Notes under the pieces: generated by a model
What the model was told of the DNA's origin: nothing
The model's input: the letters and a program-made list of their open reading frames with translations, nothing else
Database searches by the model: none
Made by a program: the position numbers and the translations under genes
Source: Mucilaginibacter daejeonensis
GTDB lineage: Bacteria > Bacteroidota > Bacteroidia > Sphingobacteriales > Sphingobacteriaceae
Assembly (NCBI RefSeq): GCF_020783335.1
Contig: NZ_CP086068.1
Coordinates: forward strand, 3,038,001 to 3,102,000
Direction of reading: 5' to 3'
Length of the DNA: 64,000 nt
In this document: positions 43,674-53,275 of the stretch, one piece after another
How the letters are laid out: each line of letters begins with the position of its first letter
How positions within the stretch are numbered: position 1 is the stretch's first letter

Positions 43674-44273
43674 TCAATGCAGGAAATTGAGTAGTGCTAC
43701 AAGAAGAAGATAATCGTAATCCGGATTTTTCCGCAAATGCTCACGCAGATGTTTCAACGTCTCCGAAAGATGATTTTTGACCGTGCTTTTAGAGAGTTGC
43801 ATCAAGTCAGCGACCTCATCATGACTCAATCCATCAAGCTTGCTGAGCTTAAATATCTGTTTTTTTTGCTCAGATAACCCCTCCATCCCCTGATCGATGA
43901 TCGATCTCAATTCCGCAAGGCCGAGTTTTTGATCAATATCGTCCTGTGCGATCTTCAGGTGCTCATCGAGCAACTCGACCAATTGGGTTTCCCGTGCCAG
44001 CTTACGCAAATAGTCAATGGACAAATTTCGAGCTGCGGTAAAAATGTATGCCTGAAGACTATTGATATTACCAAGGACGTCACGTGACAACCATATCTTC
44101 AGGAAAACATCCTGTACAATCTCCGTGGTAATTTCCTCAGATTTATTGAACTTAAAAACATAGGAAGACAAGCGGTCAAAATACGCATCGTAAATTTTAC
44201 GAAAAGCGATCTGGTCTCCGCTAGATACTCTTGACAATAAGTATCTTTCTTCATTGGGTTCAATGACTATCAA
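43674..44273 (-). CDS. ECF RNA polymerase sigma factor (FecI-like)
   Basis: 199 aa, the length of Bacteroidota PUL sigma factors. Region 2 has AFRKIYDAYFDRLSSYVFKF and QDVFLKIW. Region 4 has LSHDEVADLMQLSKSTVKNHL for -35 recognition. A hydrophobic tail YDYLLLVALLNFL is typical of FecR-controlled members. Its likely partner is the FecR at 41349-42518, from which it is separated by the inverted GH16 gene. It should drive the SusC operon. Confidence 0.94.
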   Translation of the reverse strand: MIVIEPNEERYLLSRVSSGDQIAFRKIYDAYFDRLSSYVFKFNKSEEITTEIVQDVFLKIWLSRDVLGNINSLQAYIFTAARNLSIDYLRKLARETQLVELLDEHLKIAQDDIDQKLGLAELRSIIDQGMEGLSEQKKQIFKLSKLDGLSHDEVADLMQLSKSTVKNHLSETLKHLREHLRKNPDYDYLLLVALLNFLH

Positions 44274-44471
44274 AGGTCAAACAGGTACGAAGGTTCTTGT
44301 AATTGGATAAGACAAATATATTTAAATAACTAAAAAACTCATAATGATAATGGGAAACGATAAGTTTATGATGTCGTATGCCAATGACCGATTCCATTTT
44401 TCTATTGCTGAGCCTTGAGATAATATAACTGTATGGCATACATGGATAATAGCATCCCAGTGGATCACCCC

Positions 44472-45980
44472 TTACCTAACCGTCAACACCCCCTCTTTTC
44501 CTGATGGGATGTCCAAGTCCACCGTACTCAACTTCTGAACATTCTTGTACACCAAGGCAGGTAATGACACGTCCTTAGGAATAGCTACTTTATTCATGAT
44601 CAACCCAGTGACGTCATCGAATACCATACCAGGACGAAAGTCGGCGGCTTGCAGGTTGAGCTTAAGGCCTTCGAGCTTGATATTTTGCGCGTGGCGGGTG
44701 TAGAGCGCCCATGACGGTAGCTCGCCGAACATGGTGAATTCGGGGTACCCGGCGGGGTTCTCTGTGATGGCGTTCAGGGAGTCCAGGCTCACATAGGCTT
44801 TCTCTTTGCTTGCACCGCCGCCATAGGTGATATCGATATTGCGTAAGGTGATGTTGGTGACCGGGTGACCAGGCAGGCCTGTGATAGAGGAAGGAAGCAG
44901 GTTATGAGGCGCTACTTTGGGTAATGGTCCTTCCATTGGGTAGCCAATGTCTGGCTTGCCTGCTGGTACTTCCACTTTCATATTCTGGATCAATATTTTG
45001 TTCACCGTGCTGTAACGCTGGTCTTGGTTACGATGACCCAAGCGGATGAATATCGCGTTACCGGTGTTTTGCGCGTTCACGCCGTTCACCTCTACGTTCT
45101 CAATGTTACCACCATCAACAGCTTCTAAGGCGATCGCCGAACGGTAAGTATCATAGATCTTCAGGTTACTGACCTTGATGTTCTTAAAGCCACCCAACGA
45201 CCCGGTGCCCAATTTGAAGCCGCTTGCGCTTGAACGTAGTGTACAGTTCTCTACCAGTACATTTTCGCAAGCACCGTCCGCGATCTCAGATTTCAAGCAT
45301 ATCGCATCGTCAGCTGCATTGAAGTAACTGTTGGAGATGGTGACGTTCTTGCTGTCCACAATATCGATCCCGTCGTTATTCCAATAGGCGGTGCTGTTCA
45401 CGGTCATACTATCGATACGAACACCATCGCATTCTTTATAATTTTGCACCCAACTGGCGGCGTCGCGTAAGGTTACGCCTGTAACTCTGACCTGCTTGCA
45501 ATTTTTGAAAAATAAAAGGTTCGGCCGGTTCTGTTCAGTAGGGCGCTTAGTGCGCCACAGATCATCTTGTAACTTACCGGCCCGCAGTACTTGCATCAGG
45601 TTGCTGATCAGCAGGTGCGCCTGCCCATTTATCGTTCCTTTACCGGTTATAGACACGTGATGCTGACCTTGGGCCGATATAAGCGCCATCTTCCCTACCG
45701 TATAATCCAGCCTATCAGTACTGCCTGATAATTCAGCATCTGGCGCAAGATGAAGCTCCACGTTATTTTTAAGGACCACCGGACCTGTAGTGAACCTTCC
45801 GGCAGGCACTATAACACGGCCTCCGCCATTGACAGCGGCAGCATCTATCGCTTTTTGGATGGATGTGGCATTGTTATGCGCCGTGATGCTGGCTCCGTAG
45901 CGCGTGATATCATGATCTTTTTGCGCGTATGCCGTAGCAATGTTGAAACCTAAGAGGATGACAAATAGTAGTTCTTTCAT
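44472..45980 (-). CDS. GH28-family polygalacturonase-type hydrolase
   Basis: 502 aa. A signal peptide (1-20, ending TAYAQ) leads into a right-handed beta-helix. The catalytic aspartates are in YWNNDGIDIVDS (D203, D206) and NAADDAICLKS (D224, D225). The usual G-H-G motif is replaced by SGFKLGTGS, as in many Bacteroidota GH28 exo-type enzymes. I chose ATG 45980 because it gives the clean signal peptide. It should cleave galacturonans or rhamnogalacturonan backbones in the periplasm. It follows the second SusD gene, after a hairpin. Confidence 0.92.
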   Translation of the reverse strand: MKELLFVILLGFNIATAYAQKDHDITRYGASITAHNNATSIQKAIDAAAVNGGGRVIVPAGRFTTGPVVLKNNVELHLAPDAELSGSTDRLDYTVGKMALISAQGQHHVSITGKGTINGQAHLLISNLMQVLRAGKLQDDLWRTKRPTEQNRPNLLFFKNCKQVRVTGVTLRDAASWVQNYKECDGVRIDSMTVNSTAYWNNDGIDIVDSKNVTISNSYFNAADDAICLKSEIADGACENVLVENCTLRSSASGFKLGTGSLGGFKNIKVSNLKIYDTYRSAIALEAVDGGNIENVEVNGVNAQNTGNAIFIRLGHRNQDQRYSTVNKILIQNMKVEVPAGKPDIGYPMEGPLPKVAPHNLLPSSITGLPGHPVTNITLRNIDITYGGGASKEKAYVSLDSLNAITENPAGYPEFTMFGELPSWALYTRHAQNIKLEGLKLNLQAADFRPGMVFDDVTGLIMNKVAIPKDVSLPALVYKNVQKLSTVDLDIPSGKEGVLTVR

Positions 45981-46022
45981 AAGCTGTTCATGATGCGTAT
46001 ATACCATCAACTATAAAACAAA

Positions 46023-46053
46023 CAAGTGTACCGCTGGTAAAACGGTACACTTG
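46023..46053 (-). terminator. Hairpin between the second SusD gene and GH28
   Basis: CAAGTGTACCG and CGGTACACTTG form a perfect 11-bp stem around a 9-nt loop. On the minus strand it is followed by TTTGTTTTAT. It could partly end the SusCD transcript before GH28 and so set their ratio, or protect mRNA ends. Confidence 0.6.
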
Positions 46054-46082
46054 ATAAATTGAAGATAAGATAAACTCTTCAG

Positions 46083-47822
46083 TTAATAACCTGGGTTTTG
46101 CGGGATGGTAGCACCACGGTTAAGATCGATCTGCGTTTGAGGGATGGGCCTTAATAAATGGAAAGCTTTTAAAGTGTTCGATGCTTTGGCCTCATCGTTA
46201 TATGCCAGCGTACGGCTGATCAATTTACCGGTACGCTTAAGCTCGAACCACCTGAACTCCTCACCAGCCAGTTCGCGTGCACGCTCATCTAAAATGTCGT
46301 CCAGGGTCAAAGTGGTGGCCTGCATTTCGGTGGCATAGGCAACTCCGGTCAGCGGGTTGTTCCCTGTCTTAGCGGCGCGCGTACGTAATTGGTTATAGTA
46401 CTGCAGTGCTTTACCCAGATTTCCCGCCTGCAAGTACGCCTCAGCGGCCAGCAGGTAGGTCTCTCCTAACCGAAACACATAGGTGTCGCGCGTGCCGCCG
46501 TAGTCGGCAAATAGCGCGTTGGGGTCCCTGAACTTTTTGAACAACGGGAACGTTCGGGTATTGCCGCTAAATGGCGAGGTGCGATACTCGTCAGGATTAA
46601 AAACATAATACTTTTTAGCGGCCTTTTGCGCAGCGGTAAAAGCAACATCAGGGTAGTAAACTACCGTATCTCCTGCCACAAAGTTGTTGCCTTTAGCTAC
46701 GCCGCTTGCTTGTGCGATCAAAGTGTTCCAAACAGTGGCCTGGTAACGGCTATCGCGCACCTTATCAAATAAGCTATAAAAATAAGGGTCGGGCGTGGCC
46801 GACGTCGCCGTGTTAGGCCGGTTATAGAACGTTGAACGGCCGATCGGTGCAATGGTAGAAGCATCCCACAAAAAGTATTGTTGCACCGCACTACCAGCAA
46901 CCGCCGTACCGGCAACGGCAGTACTACCCGCAGTTGCTGGCAGCCCGGCCTTGCCTAAGAAGAATACCTGGTTGGTAGCCGCGTTGGTACTATATTGAAC
47001 GGAAAAGATAACCTCAGAGTTGATCTGAAAGCCTGTTACCGACGGGTCGAACATGCTGGCGAACGATGGGCGCAAGCTGTAAGTGCCGGAGGTGATGAGG
47101 TTCTCGGCCAGGGTGGCCGCCTGGGTAAAGTCCGCCGCGCCGGATCCGTAGCTCTTGTAGCCCCGGGTGAGATACACCTTGGAGAGCAAATGCTGAGCAA
47201 AACCGCGGGTGATACGCCCCTGGTCGGCCGTAGTCGTCGGTAATGCGGTGATGGCCTCGTTAAGGTCCTTGATCATTTGCGTATATACATCACGTTCAGG
47301 TGTGCGGGTGAACGAGGTGTTGACATCAACGGTGCGTGTGAGTACCAGCGGAACATCGCCAAAGGTCTCCACCAACAAATAATAGCAATAAGCTCTCAGT
47401 GCTTTGGCTTCTCCTATGCGTGCATTAAGCGTAGTCGCATCTATGTTTTGCACCTGGGTGGACCAATAGAGAGTGGTATTGGTACCGCCTATGGTAAAAT
47501 ACAATTGCTTCCAGTAGTTATCAAGATCGGCCAGAGAAGAGTTTAGCGATGCGTTGTAGATGTTCAATGCATTCACATCGGTGGTTTGCAAGGATGAATA
47601 GGTATCAGTGCCGAGGTTGTGCAATGAGCTCATGCCCACGATGTAGCGCAGGTTAGGATAATTGGACCGCGCCAGGTCTTCAAAACCCTGTTTGGTCACG
47701 TAATACAACTGGTCGGTAGCAGCACCAAGATTGGTTTCTTCAATATATTTTTTACAGCCTGTGCTTCCGGCCAGTGCGGCCAATATGAAGAACGGTAGCA
47801 GTTTATGTTTGAAAGATTTCAT
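46083..47822 (-). CDS. SusD/RagB-family outer-membrane lipoprotein
   Basis: 579 aa. The signal ends AGSTGCKKYIEE. Diagnostic parts are IGEAKALRAYCYYLLVETFGDVPLVL in the helical N-terminal half, RLGETYLLAAEAYLQAGNLGKALQYYNQLRTRA and ERARELAGEEFRWFELKRTGKL in the C-terminal half, and the final HLLRPIPQTQIDLN. It binds glycan at the surface as lid for the SusC protein encoded 27 nt upstream. Confidence 0.96.
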   Translation of the reverse strand: MKSFKHKLLPFFILAALAGSTGCKKYIEETNLGAATDQLYYVTKQGFEDLARSNYPNLRYIVGMSSLHNLGTDTYSSLQTTDVNALNIYNASLNSSLADLDNYWKQLYFTIGGTNTTLYWSTQVQNIDATTLNARIGEAKALRAYCYYLLVETFGDVPLVLTRTVDVNTSFTRTPERDVYTQMIKDLNEAITALPTTTADQGRITRGFAQHLLSKVYLTRGYKSYGSGAADFTQAATLAENLITSGTYSLRPSFASMFDPSVTGFQINSEVIFSVQYSTNAATNQVFFLGKAGLPATAGSTAVAGTAVAGSAVQQYFLWDASTIAPIGRSTFYNRPNTATSATPDPYFYSLFDKVRDSRYQATVWNTLIAQASGVAKGNNFVAGDTVVYYPDVAFTAAQKAAKKYYVFNPDEYRTSPFSGNTRTFPLFKKFRDPNALFADYGGTRDTYVFRLGETYLLAAEAYLQAGNLGKALQYYNQLRTRAAKTGNNPLTGVAYATEMQATTLTLDDILDERARELAGEEFRWFELKRTGKLISRTLAYNDEAKASNTLKAFHLLRPIPQTQIDLNRGATIPQNPGY

Positions 47823-47849
47823 ATCAATGATCTTTTGATGATGATTAGA

Positions 47850-50800
47850 TTAAAGAGTAAGGTTAACGCCGAGGATGAAAGTACGGGTACGGAAATCCTG
47901 CAGACCGAAAGAGTTCAGGTCGGCCGTTTCAGGGTCCCAACCAATAAATTTGGTCCAGATGAACGGGTTGTAGGCCGTAGTGTAGATGCGCAAACTGTTC
48001 ATGCCGATCTTACTGGCCAGCGCTTTTGGCGCGGTGAAGCCCAGCGTCATATTACTGATCTTGGTGTAAGATGAGTTTTGGTACGTGGCGACCAACCTGC
48101 GAGTAGCATCGGTCTCAATAGCATTATTTGCCCAGGTATTGCTGGGGTTAGTGGTGGTCCAGTAACTACGATCGTACGCGCCAAAACGTGCCCGGCCCTG
48201 ATCACCATTCATTGCCTGCTCTAAAAAGGTACTTACCTGCTTGGTGCCCTGGCGGGTGTAAAAGGTAATGCCCAGATCAAAGTTCTTATAGTTGAAAGTG
48301 CTGGTCAGGCCACCGAACCAATCAGGTATATCGCTGCCTTGTATCACACGGTCGTCGGCGTTGATACGGCCATCACCGTTCACGTCAAGAAGTTTATACT
48401 GACCGGGCTTTTGACCAAAGGTGGCGGCCTGAGCGGCCTCATTGCTTTGCCATACGCCAATGATTTTGTAGTTGTACAACACGCGGGCCTTTTCGCCTAT
48501 AAAACGTGCATTACCTACGTCGTTGGCACCATTACCAAAAAGATCAATGATCTTATTATTGTTCTTGGAGAAGTTGATGTTGGTGGTCCAGGTGAAGTCC
48601 TTGCTTTTGATGTTGGTTGTATTCAAACCCAACTCAACACCACTGTTACGTATCGATCCAACATTGGCCGTAATGGTGGCATAGCCGTTAGCGGCAGGTA
48701 TCTGTTGTGGTAACAGGGTACCTTTGGCGGTCTTATTGTAATAATCGAACGTGAACGCTACACGGTTCTTGAACAGGTTCAATTCCATACCGGCGTTGTA
48801 CTCGGTGGTCTTTTCCCAGGTAAGGGCCGATGGGGCAAGGTTTACGATGCCTGAACCATTGGCATTAGCACCGTTAAAATCATAGTAACTGGTTGAAACG
48901 GCCGACTGGGTAACATACGGGTAAAAGTACGTTCCATTTACTGCGGCGTTACCCGAGCGACCATAACTGAACCTGAATTTCAGGAAGCTGATCGCTGAGA
49001 TGTTCTTGATAAAGTTCTCTTCGCTGGCCACCCATCCCAACGCTGCCGATGGGAAAAAGCCCCATTTGTTTCCGTCAGAAAAAATGGAATTACCATCGGC
49101 TCTGCCGGTCACGGTCAAAAGATAACGCCCCTTCAATGTATAATTACCTCTGAAAAAGTAAGAGCTGATCGTTTGCTTACTGTAAGCGCTTGAAACCGTA
49201 GTGACCGGAGCTACACCGTTAACGGTGGTCACGTTGCCTACATTATACCATAACGAGCGGTAAGGCAAGCCGGATACCGAGATCAGGTTGTTATCTGTTT
49301 GATAATAGTTAAGCGAGTTGCCTAAGGTAAGCTCAAGCTTATTATCCGTGTTGATGCTCTTGTTGTAGATCAACAGGTTATCCAGCGTGTAATTGAAAAT
49401 GTGGTTCGCGCCATTGGTGGCTGCATTAGGCTTGGTACCCGCTCCTATCTTGGAATAGGTATCGCTGTACGTACCGGCACGCTGGAAAGTGATATCAGGT
49501 GTGAAAGACGTACGGAATTTCAGATCTTTACCAAAGCTCAGCTCTGCGAACAGATTAGGCAACATACGAATGTACTGCGTACGGCGCAGGTCGTTATCAA
49601 AGTCGAACAGCGGATTGGTGATCTGCTGCTCACCTTCGTAAGCAAAAAAGCGTGGGCTGCCGTCAGCATTGTATGCGCTCCCGGTAGGACGTAGACGGTA
49701 AGCGCTTCTAAATACCTCGCCGCTACCCAAATTAAAATCAGCATAGGTGCCGTACATCGAGGCACCGATCTTGACCACGCTACCCAGCGTTTTTTCCAAA
49801 CCTACTTTCAGGGTATATTTCTTGGTGTTCTCCACCTTCAAGGCTCCCTCGTACTGCTGGTAGCCAGCAGATAAAAAGTACAAGGTCTTTTCATCACCAC
49901 CGGTTACCGATAGGTTGTGGTTGGTTTGCAAACCATTACGCTTGATCACATTGATCCAATTGGTGTAATTACCGTTAGCTATATTAGCCAGCTCAGTGGC
50001 CGAGAAAATTTGCGCGTCAGTATAGTTCACATTAGGGGTCACGTTAGTACCCAGGGTACGGTAGAACTCACGTGCGTAATCGACGAATTTAGGCCCATCC
50101 ATCACTTTTGGCAGGTTGTAGGCGTTCACAAAGCCCACATACCCATCATAATTGACCTTGGTTTGGCCGCGGGTACCGCGCTTAGTGGTCACGATCACCA
50201 CACCGTTAGCACCTCTCGAACCAAATATGGCCGTAGATGACGCATCCTTTAATACGTCCATGCGCTCGATGTCGGCCGGGTTGATGTCATTGATATTGGC
50301 CACTGGGATGCCGTCCACCACGTATAGCGGTTGGGTGTTACCGTAAATGGAGTTCACACCGCGGATCTCAATGGTCATATCGGCACCTGGTTTGCCCGAG
50401 CTGCGTTTCACGTCCACCCCCGGCATACGGCCCTGAAGGGCCTCCTGAGCGTTGGGTGCACGCGACTTAACGATATCCTCTGAACTCAGTGAGGCCACGC
50501 TACCGGTGAGGTCGCTCTTCTTTTTGGTACCGTAACCTACCACTACCACTTCGTTAAGCGACTTTGAATCGGCGGTAAGTTTGATGGTCAACGGCAATGT
50601 ACCAGTGGCCGGAACCTCAAGCGTATTATAACCTACATACTTGAACACCAATACATCGTTAGTGCTCTCTACTGACAGCTTGAAACCACCGTTCACATCA
50701 GTGATCGTACCTTTGGATGTGCCTTTTACAGTAACACTTACTCCTACCAGCGGCTGGTCCTTTTCATCAACCACCTTACCGGTGATGTTGATGGCCTGCA

Positions 50801-51197
50801 TCTCTTTAGCATTAGTGACGGCTTGGCTTTGCGGTTGTGCATCGATCAGGATGATCTTGTCCTTAAATACCTGGTAGTTGATATGATATTGCGTAAGCAG
50901 TTGGTTCAACACATCCTTTAACCCCATGTTACTGAACTGTGCCGTGATCTTGTCACTGGTGCTCACCACATCCTGATTGTAGATAAATTCTACCTTATGC
51001 GTTCGGGCAAGCGTCTTCAACACATCGGCAAGCGTCCTTTGCTGTACCGATAGCGTGATCTTTTTATTGAGCACTTCCTGCGCCGAAGTTGGCTTTGAGT
51101 AAGTGATGCCGGTCATCAACGTGATGATGAGTAACTGGCCAAATGTGATTTTCATGATCTTGCACCAGAAGTGCGACTGAAGTAAACAAAAATTCAT
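47850..51197 (-). CDS. SusC/RagA-family TonB-dependent transporter with STN domain
   Basis: About 1115 aa from the ATG at 51197 (an alternative at 51155 begins MKITFGQLL; the frame also runs further upstream). After the signal, an STN domain (ITLSVQQRTLADVLKTLARTHKVEFIYN), a carboxypeptidase-D-like repeat (GKVVDEKDQPLVGVSVTVKG), a TonB-box region VVVVGYGTKKKSDLTGSVAS, a plug with QPLYVVDGIPV and DIERMDVLKDASSTAIFGSRGANG, and the barrel are seen. It imports oligosaccharides across the outer membrane. The GH28 partner suggests pectin fragments. The STN domain should signal to the FecR protein encoded upstream. Confidence 0.95.
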   Translation of the reverse strand: MNFCLLQSHFWCKIMKITFGQLLIITLMTGITYSKPTSAQEVLNKKITLSVQQRTLADVLKTLARTHKVEFIYNQDVVSTSDKITAQFSNMGLKDVLNQLLTQYHINYQVFKDKIILIDAQPQSQAVTNAKEMQAINITGKVVDEKDQPLVGVSVTVKGTSKGTITDVNGGFKLSVESTNDVLVFKYVGYNTLEVPATGTLPLTIKLTADSKSLNEVVVVGYGTKKKSDLTGSVASLSSEDIVKSRAPNAQEALQGRMPGVDVKRSSGKPGADMTIEIRGVNSIYGNTQPLYVVDGIPVANINDINPADIERMDVLKDASSTAIFGSRGANGVVIVTTKRGTRGQTKVNYDGYVGFVNAYNLPKVMDGPKFVDYAREFYRTLGTNVTPNVNYTDAQIFSATELANIANGNYTNWINVIKRNGLQTNHNLSVTGGDEKTLYFLSAGYQQYEGALKVENTKKYTLKVGLEKTLGSVVKIGASMYGTYADFNLGSGEVFRSAYRLRPTGSAYNADGSPRFFAYEGEQQITNPLFDFDNDLRRTQYIRMLPNLFAELSFGKDLKFRTSFTPDITFQRAGTYSDTYSKIGAGTKPNAATNGANHIFNYTLDNLLIYNKSINTDNKLELTLGNSLNYYQTDNNLISVSGLPYRSLWYNVGNVTTVNGVAPVTTVSSAYSKQTISSYFFRGNYTLKGRYLLTVTGRADGNSIFSDGNKWGFFPSAALGWVASEENFIKNISAISFLKFRFSYGRSGNAAVNGTYFYPYVTQSAVSTSYYDFNGANANGSGIVNLAPSALTWEKTTEYNAGMELNLFKNRVAFTFDYYNKTAKGTLLPQQIPAANGYATITANVGSIRNSGVELGLNTTNIKSKDFTWTTNINFSKNNNKIIDLFGNGANDVGNARFIGEKARVLYNYKIIGVWQSNEAAQAATFGQKPGQYKLLDVNGDGRINADDRVIQGSDIPDWFGGLTSTFNYKNFDLGITFYTRQGTKQVSTFLEQAMNGDQGRARFGAYDRSYWTTTNPSNTWANNAIETDATRRLVATYQNSSYTKISNMTLGFTAPKALASKIGMNSLRIYTTAYNPFIWTKFIGWDPETADLNSFGLQDFRTRTFILGVNLTL

Positions 51198-51395
51198 AGA
51201 TTTGAAATGATCGTATTTTGACAAAAAATATAATAAGGGCCCATTCACCAATTTTATTGATGTTCACCAAATGGGCTCGATCGCATCGGGTACATGAGTG
51301 CTGCAACACTTTTGTACCCTTTTTGCATTTATAGGACAGGAAGTATCAGGTGGGTAAGTATCTCTTCTTCATGGTCTTCTCTTTTTTGGTTTGAT

Positions 51396-52412
51396 TTATA
51401 AATTGGTTCTTCTTAGTATGATACGGTCATTGGTTATAACCGCATAATCGATCTTCATCGAGGTCTTGAGCACATCCAGAACTTCGGGTAGGTTAAGCCC
51501 GTTAAGGTCTGCTGTCATGGAGGCCTTTTTGAGATGCTCTCCCTCTATAGTGATGTCCACATCAAATCGTTTACTCAACACAGAAGCTATTTGTGCAACG
51601 CTCTGATCATTGAACGACAGATCTGTATGTTTCCAAAGCGCCATATCGCTCATATCGGCGTGGCGGTTAGCGGTCAGTTGGTTTTGAGTGGTACTGTATG
51701 TGGCCTGCTGATCAGGCAATAACATCACCTCGTTCTTAAGCAATCTAGCACCGGCTTGGTGTGCCTCGCTGCCTGTTTTACTTACCGATACTTTTCCGGT
51801 CATGACGGTCACGGTCGCCTTGGTGGCATCATTGGCGTCTTTCACCCTAAAGCTTGTTCCCCACACCTTGGTCACGATGTGCTTACTCACGATAACGAAC
51901 GGACGCTGCGGATCTTTGATCACTTCAAAAAAGCATTCTCCGTTCATGGCCACGTCCCTTGATATAGCATTGAAAGTCTTGACATATTTAAGACTACTGC
52001 CCGGTTTGAGCCAAACGGTGCTACCATCAGGCAGGTTGTGTTTAACTATGCCAGCACCCGAGTTTATGACGTTGGCCCAGCTATCGGTCACTGCAGGTTT
52101 AGATTCAAGCGAGCGCTTGTTCCAAGCAAAAAAGATGACCATACTGGTCAACACCGCTGCAACGGCGATCTTAGCCCACAAGGATATGATCTTAGCGTTC
52201 GACCTTTTCTCTTGCTCAATGCCAGTTTTGTCGCTTATCCTATCATACATGCGCTGTTGCAACCTGTCGCGGTCGGCAGCAGGCAACGAGTCAAGGATAT
52301 TGGCCTTGGTATCGTAACTGCTGTACCATTGTTCTAAAATGGCCGCTTCTTCAGGAGTACAAGTACCCTTTTGGTATCGCTCCATCAGCTCGGCAAGTTG
52401 CTCGCTGGTCAT
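51396..52412 (-). CDS. FecR-family anti-sigma factor
   Basis: 338 aa. An N-terminal cytoplasmic region (LAELMERYQKGTCTPEEAAILEQWY) is typical of Bacteroidota FecR proteins. One span (about 80-100) precedes a FecR domain (VKHNLPDGSTVWLKPGSSLKYV) and a C-terminal DUF4974 domain (LPEVLDVLKTSMKIDYAV). It lies between its sigma gene and SusC in the canonical order, so it controls the pectin locus. Confidence 0.95.
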   Translation of the reverse strand: MTSEQLAELMERYQKGTCTPEEAAILEQWYSSYDTKANILDSLPAADRDRLQQRMYDRISDKTGIEQEKRSNAKIISLWAKIAVAAVLTSMVIFFAWNKRSLESKPAVTDSWANVINSGAGIVKHNLPDGSTVWLKPGSSLKYVKTFNAISRDVAMNGECFFEVIKDPQRPFVIVSKHIVTKVWGTSFRVKDANDATKATVTVMTGKVSVSKTGSEAHQAGARLLKNEVMLLPDQQATYSTTQNQLTANRHADMSDMALWKHTDLSFNDQSVAQIASVLSKRFDVDITIEGEHLKKASMTADLNGLNLPEVLDVLKTSMKIDYAVITNDRIILRRTNL

Positions 52413-52483
52413 GGTGAAAAAAGAAGATTTGAATCGGTTTACAATATATAGTCGTTTAGGCAGGGCGCTTACCCTTGCCCGAC

Positions 52484-53071
52484 CTACATATTTTTTTTTA
52501 AAAAAATAAGCACAGCTAAAGGAAGGTAATCGGCCATGCCTGAACGCAGGGCATGCAAGGCTTTGGTGAGGTGACCTTCTACGGTCTTTTCGGAGATGTT
52601 GAGTAGTTGTGCTATCTCCTTATTGGTCTTGTGCTCGGCTCTGCTCAATTGATACACCGACCGGCATTTGTCGGGCAGTTGATCGATCAGCTTTTCGAGA
52701 TAGCGTTTGAGGTCGTTAAGAATGATATTGTCCTCGGTAGAATTGTCGGCATCGGCAGACGATGACCGAAAACTTAAATAATTTTCTTCCGTCAACCGCT
52801 TCCGGTAATGGTCGATAACGCTGTATCGTAAGGCAGTATGTAAATAGTTAGAAAAACCTGTATTTATCTGTAAAACCTCTCTTTTTTCCCAGATCTTCAC
52901 AAAGATGTTTTGCACCAATTCTTCGCAAAGTTCAAGGTCAGACAATCGTTTATACGCAGCGTTGAGCAACTTATCCCAGTAACTCTTGTAAAGGGTTTCA
53001 AATGCCGCAACACTCCCCTGCCGAAGCATTTCGACAAGTTCATTATCATCCTGTAGGGCACCGCCGCTCAT
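52484..53071 (-). CDS. ECF RNA polymerase sigma factor (FecI-like)
   Basis: 195 aa. Region 2 includes AFETLYKSYWDKLLNAAYKRL and QNIFVKIWEKR. Region 4 includes KTNKEIAQLLNISEKTVEGHL. A hydrophobic C-terminal tail (LPLAVLIFLKK) matches FecR-dependent sigma factors. It is the first gene of the second polysaccharide locus, 71 nt upstream of FecR, and should activate the SusCD-GH28 operon when its FecR is signalled. Confidence 0.95.
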   Translation of the reverse strand: MSGGALQDDNELVEMLRQGSVAAFETLYKSYWDKLLNAAYKRLSDLELCEELVQNIFVKIWEKREVLQINTGFSNYLHTALRYSVIDHYRKRLTEENYLSFRSSSADADNSTEDNIILNDLKRYLEKLIDQLPDKCRSVYQLSRAEHKTNKEIAQLLNISEKTVEGHLTKALHALRSGMADYLPLAVLIFLKKNM

Positions 53072-53275
53072 CCGAGACCTTTGATCTTCTTTGAAACTTA
53101 GTATTGGTTCGATCGTGTAGAACTACAAATAAACTAAAATTTCAATACTTAACGCTACACCTATCACATGACAGTGTGATGAGGAGGAAGAGTTGCGAAT
53201 AGTTCAGTGTGATCAGTTTAGGAGACCTTTTATAAAACACACTAAGCAAAAGCCAAGTATAAATACAAAATACTA

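Noticed and set aside
44472..45980. GH28 protein as catalytically dead because the G-H-G motif is missing
   Set aside because: All catalytic aspartates are present, and many Bacteroidota GH28 proteins carry the same SGFKLGTGS variant.
36994..51962. Several 60-220 codon frames on the plus strand opposite the SusC, SusD and FecR genes
   Set aside because: They are antisense shadows of strongly conserved genes, with no domains and no start signals.
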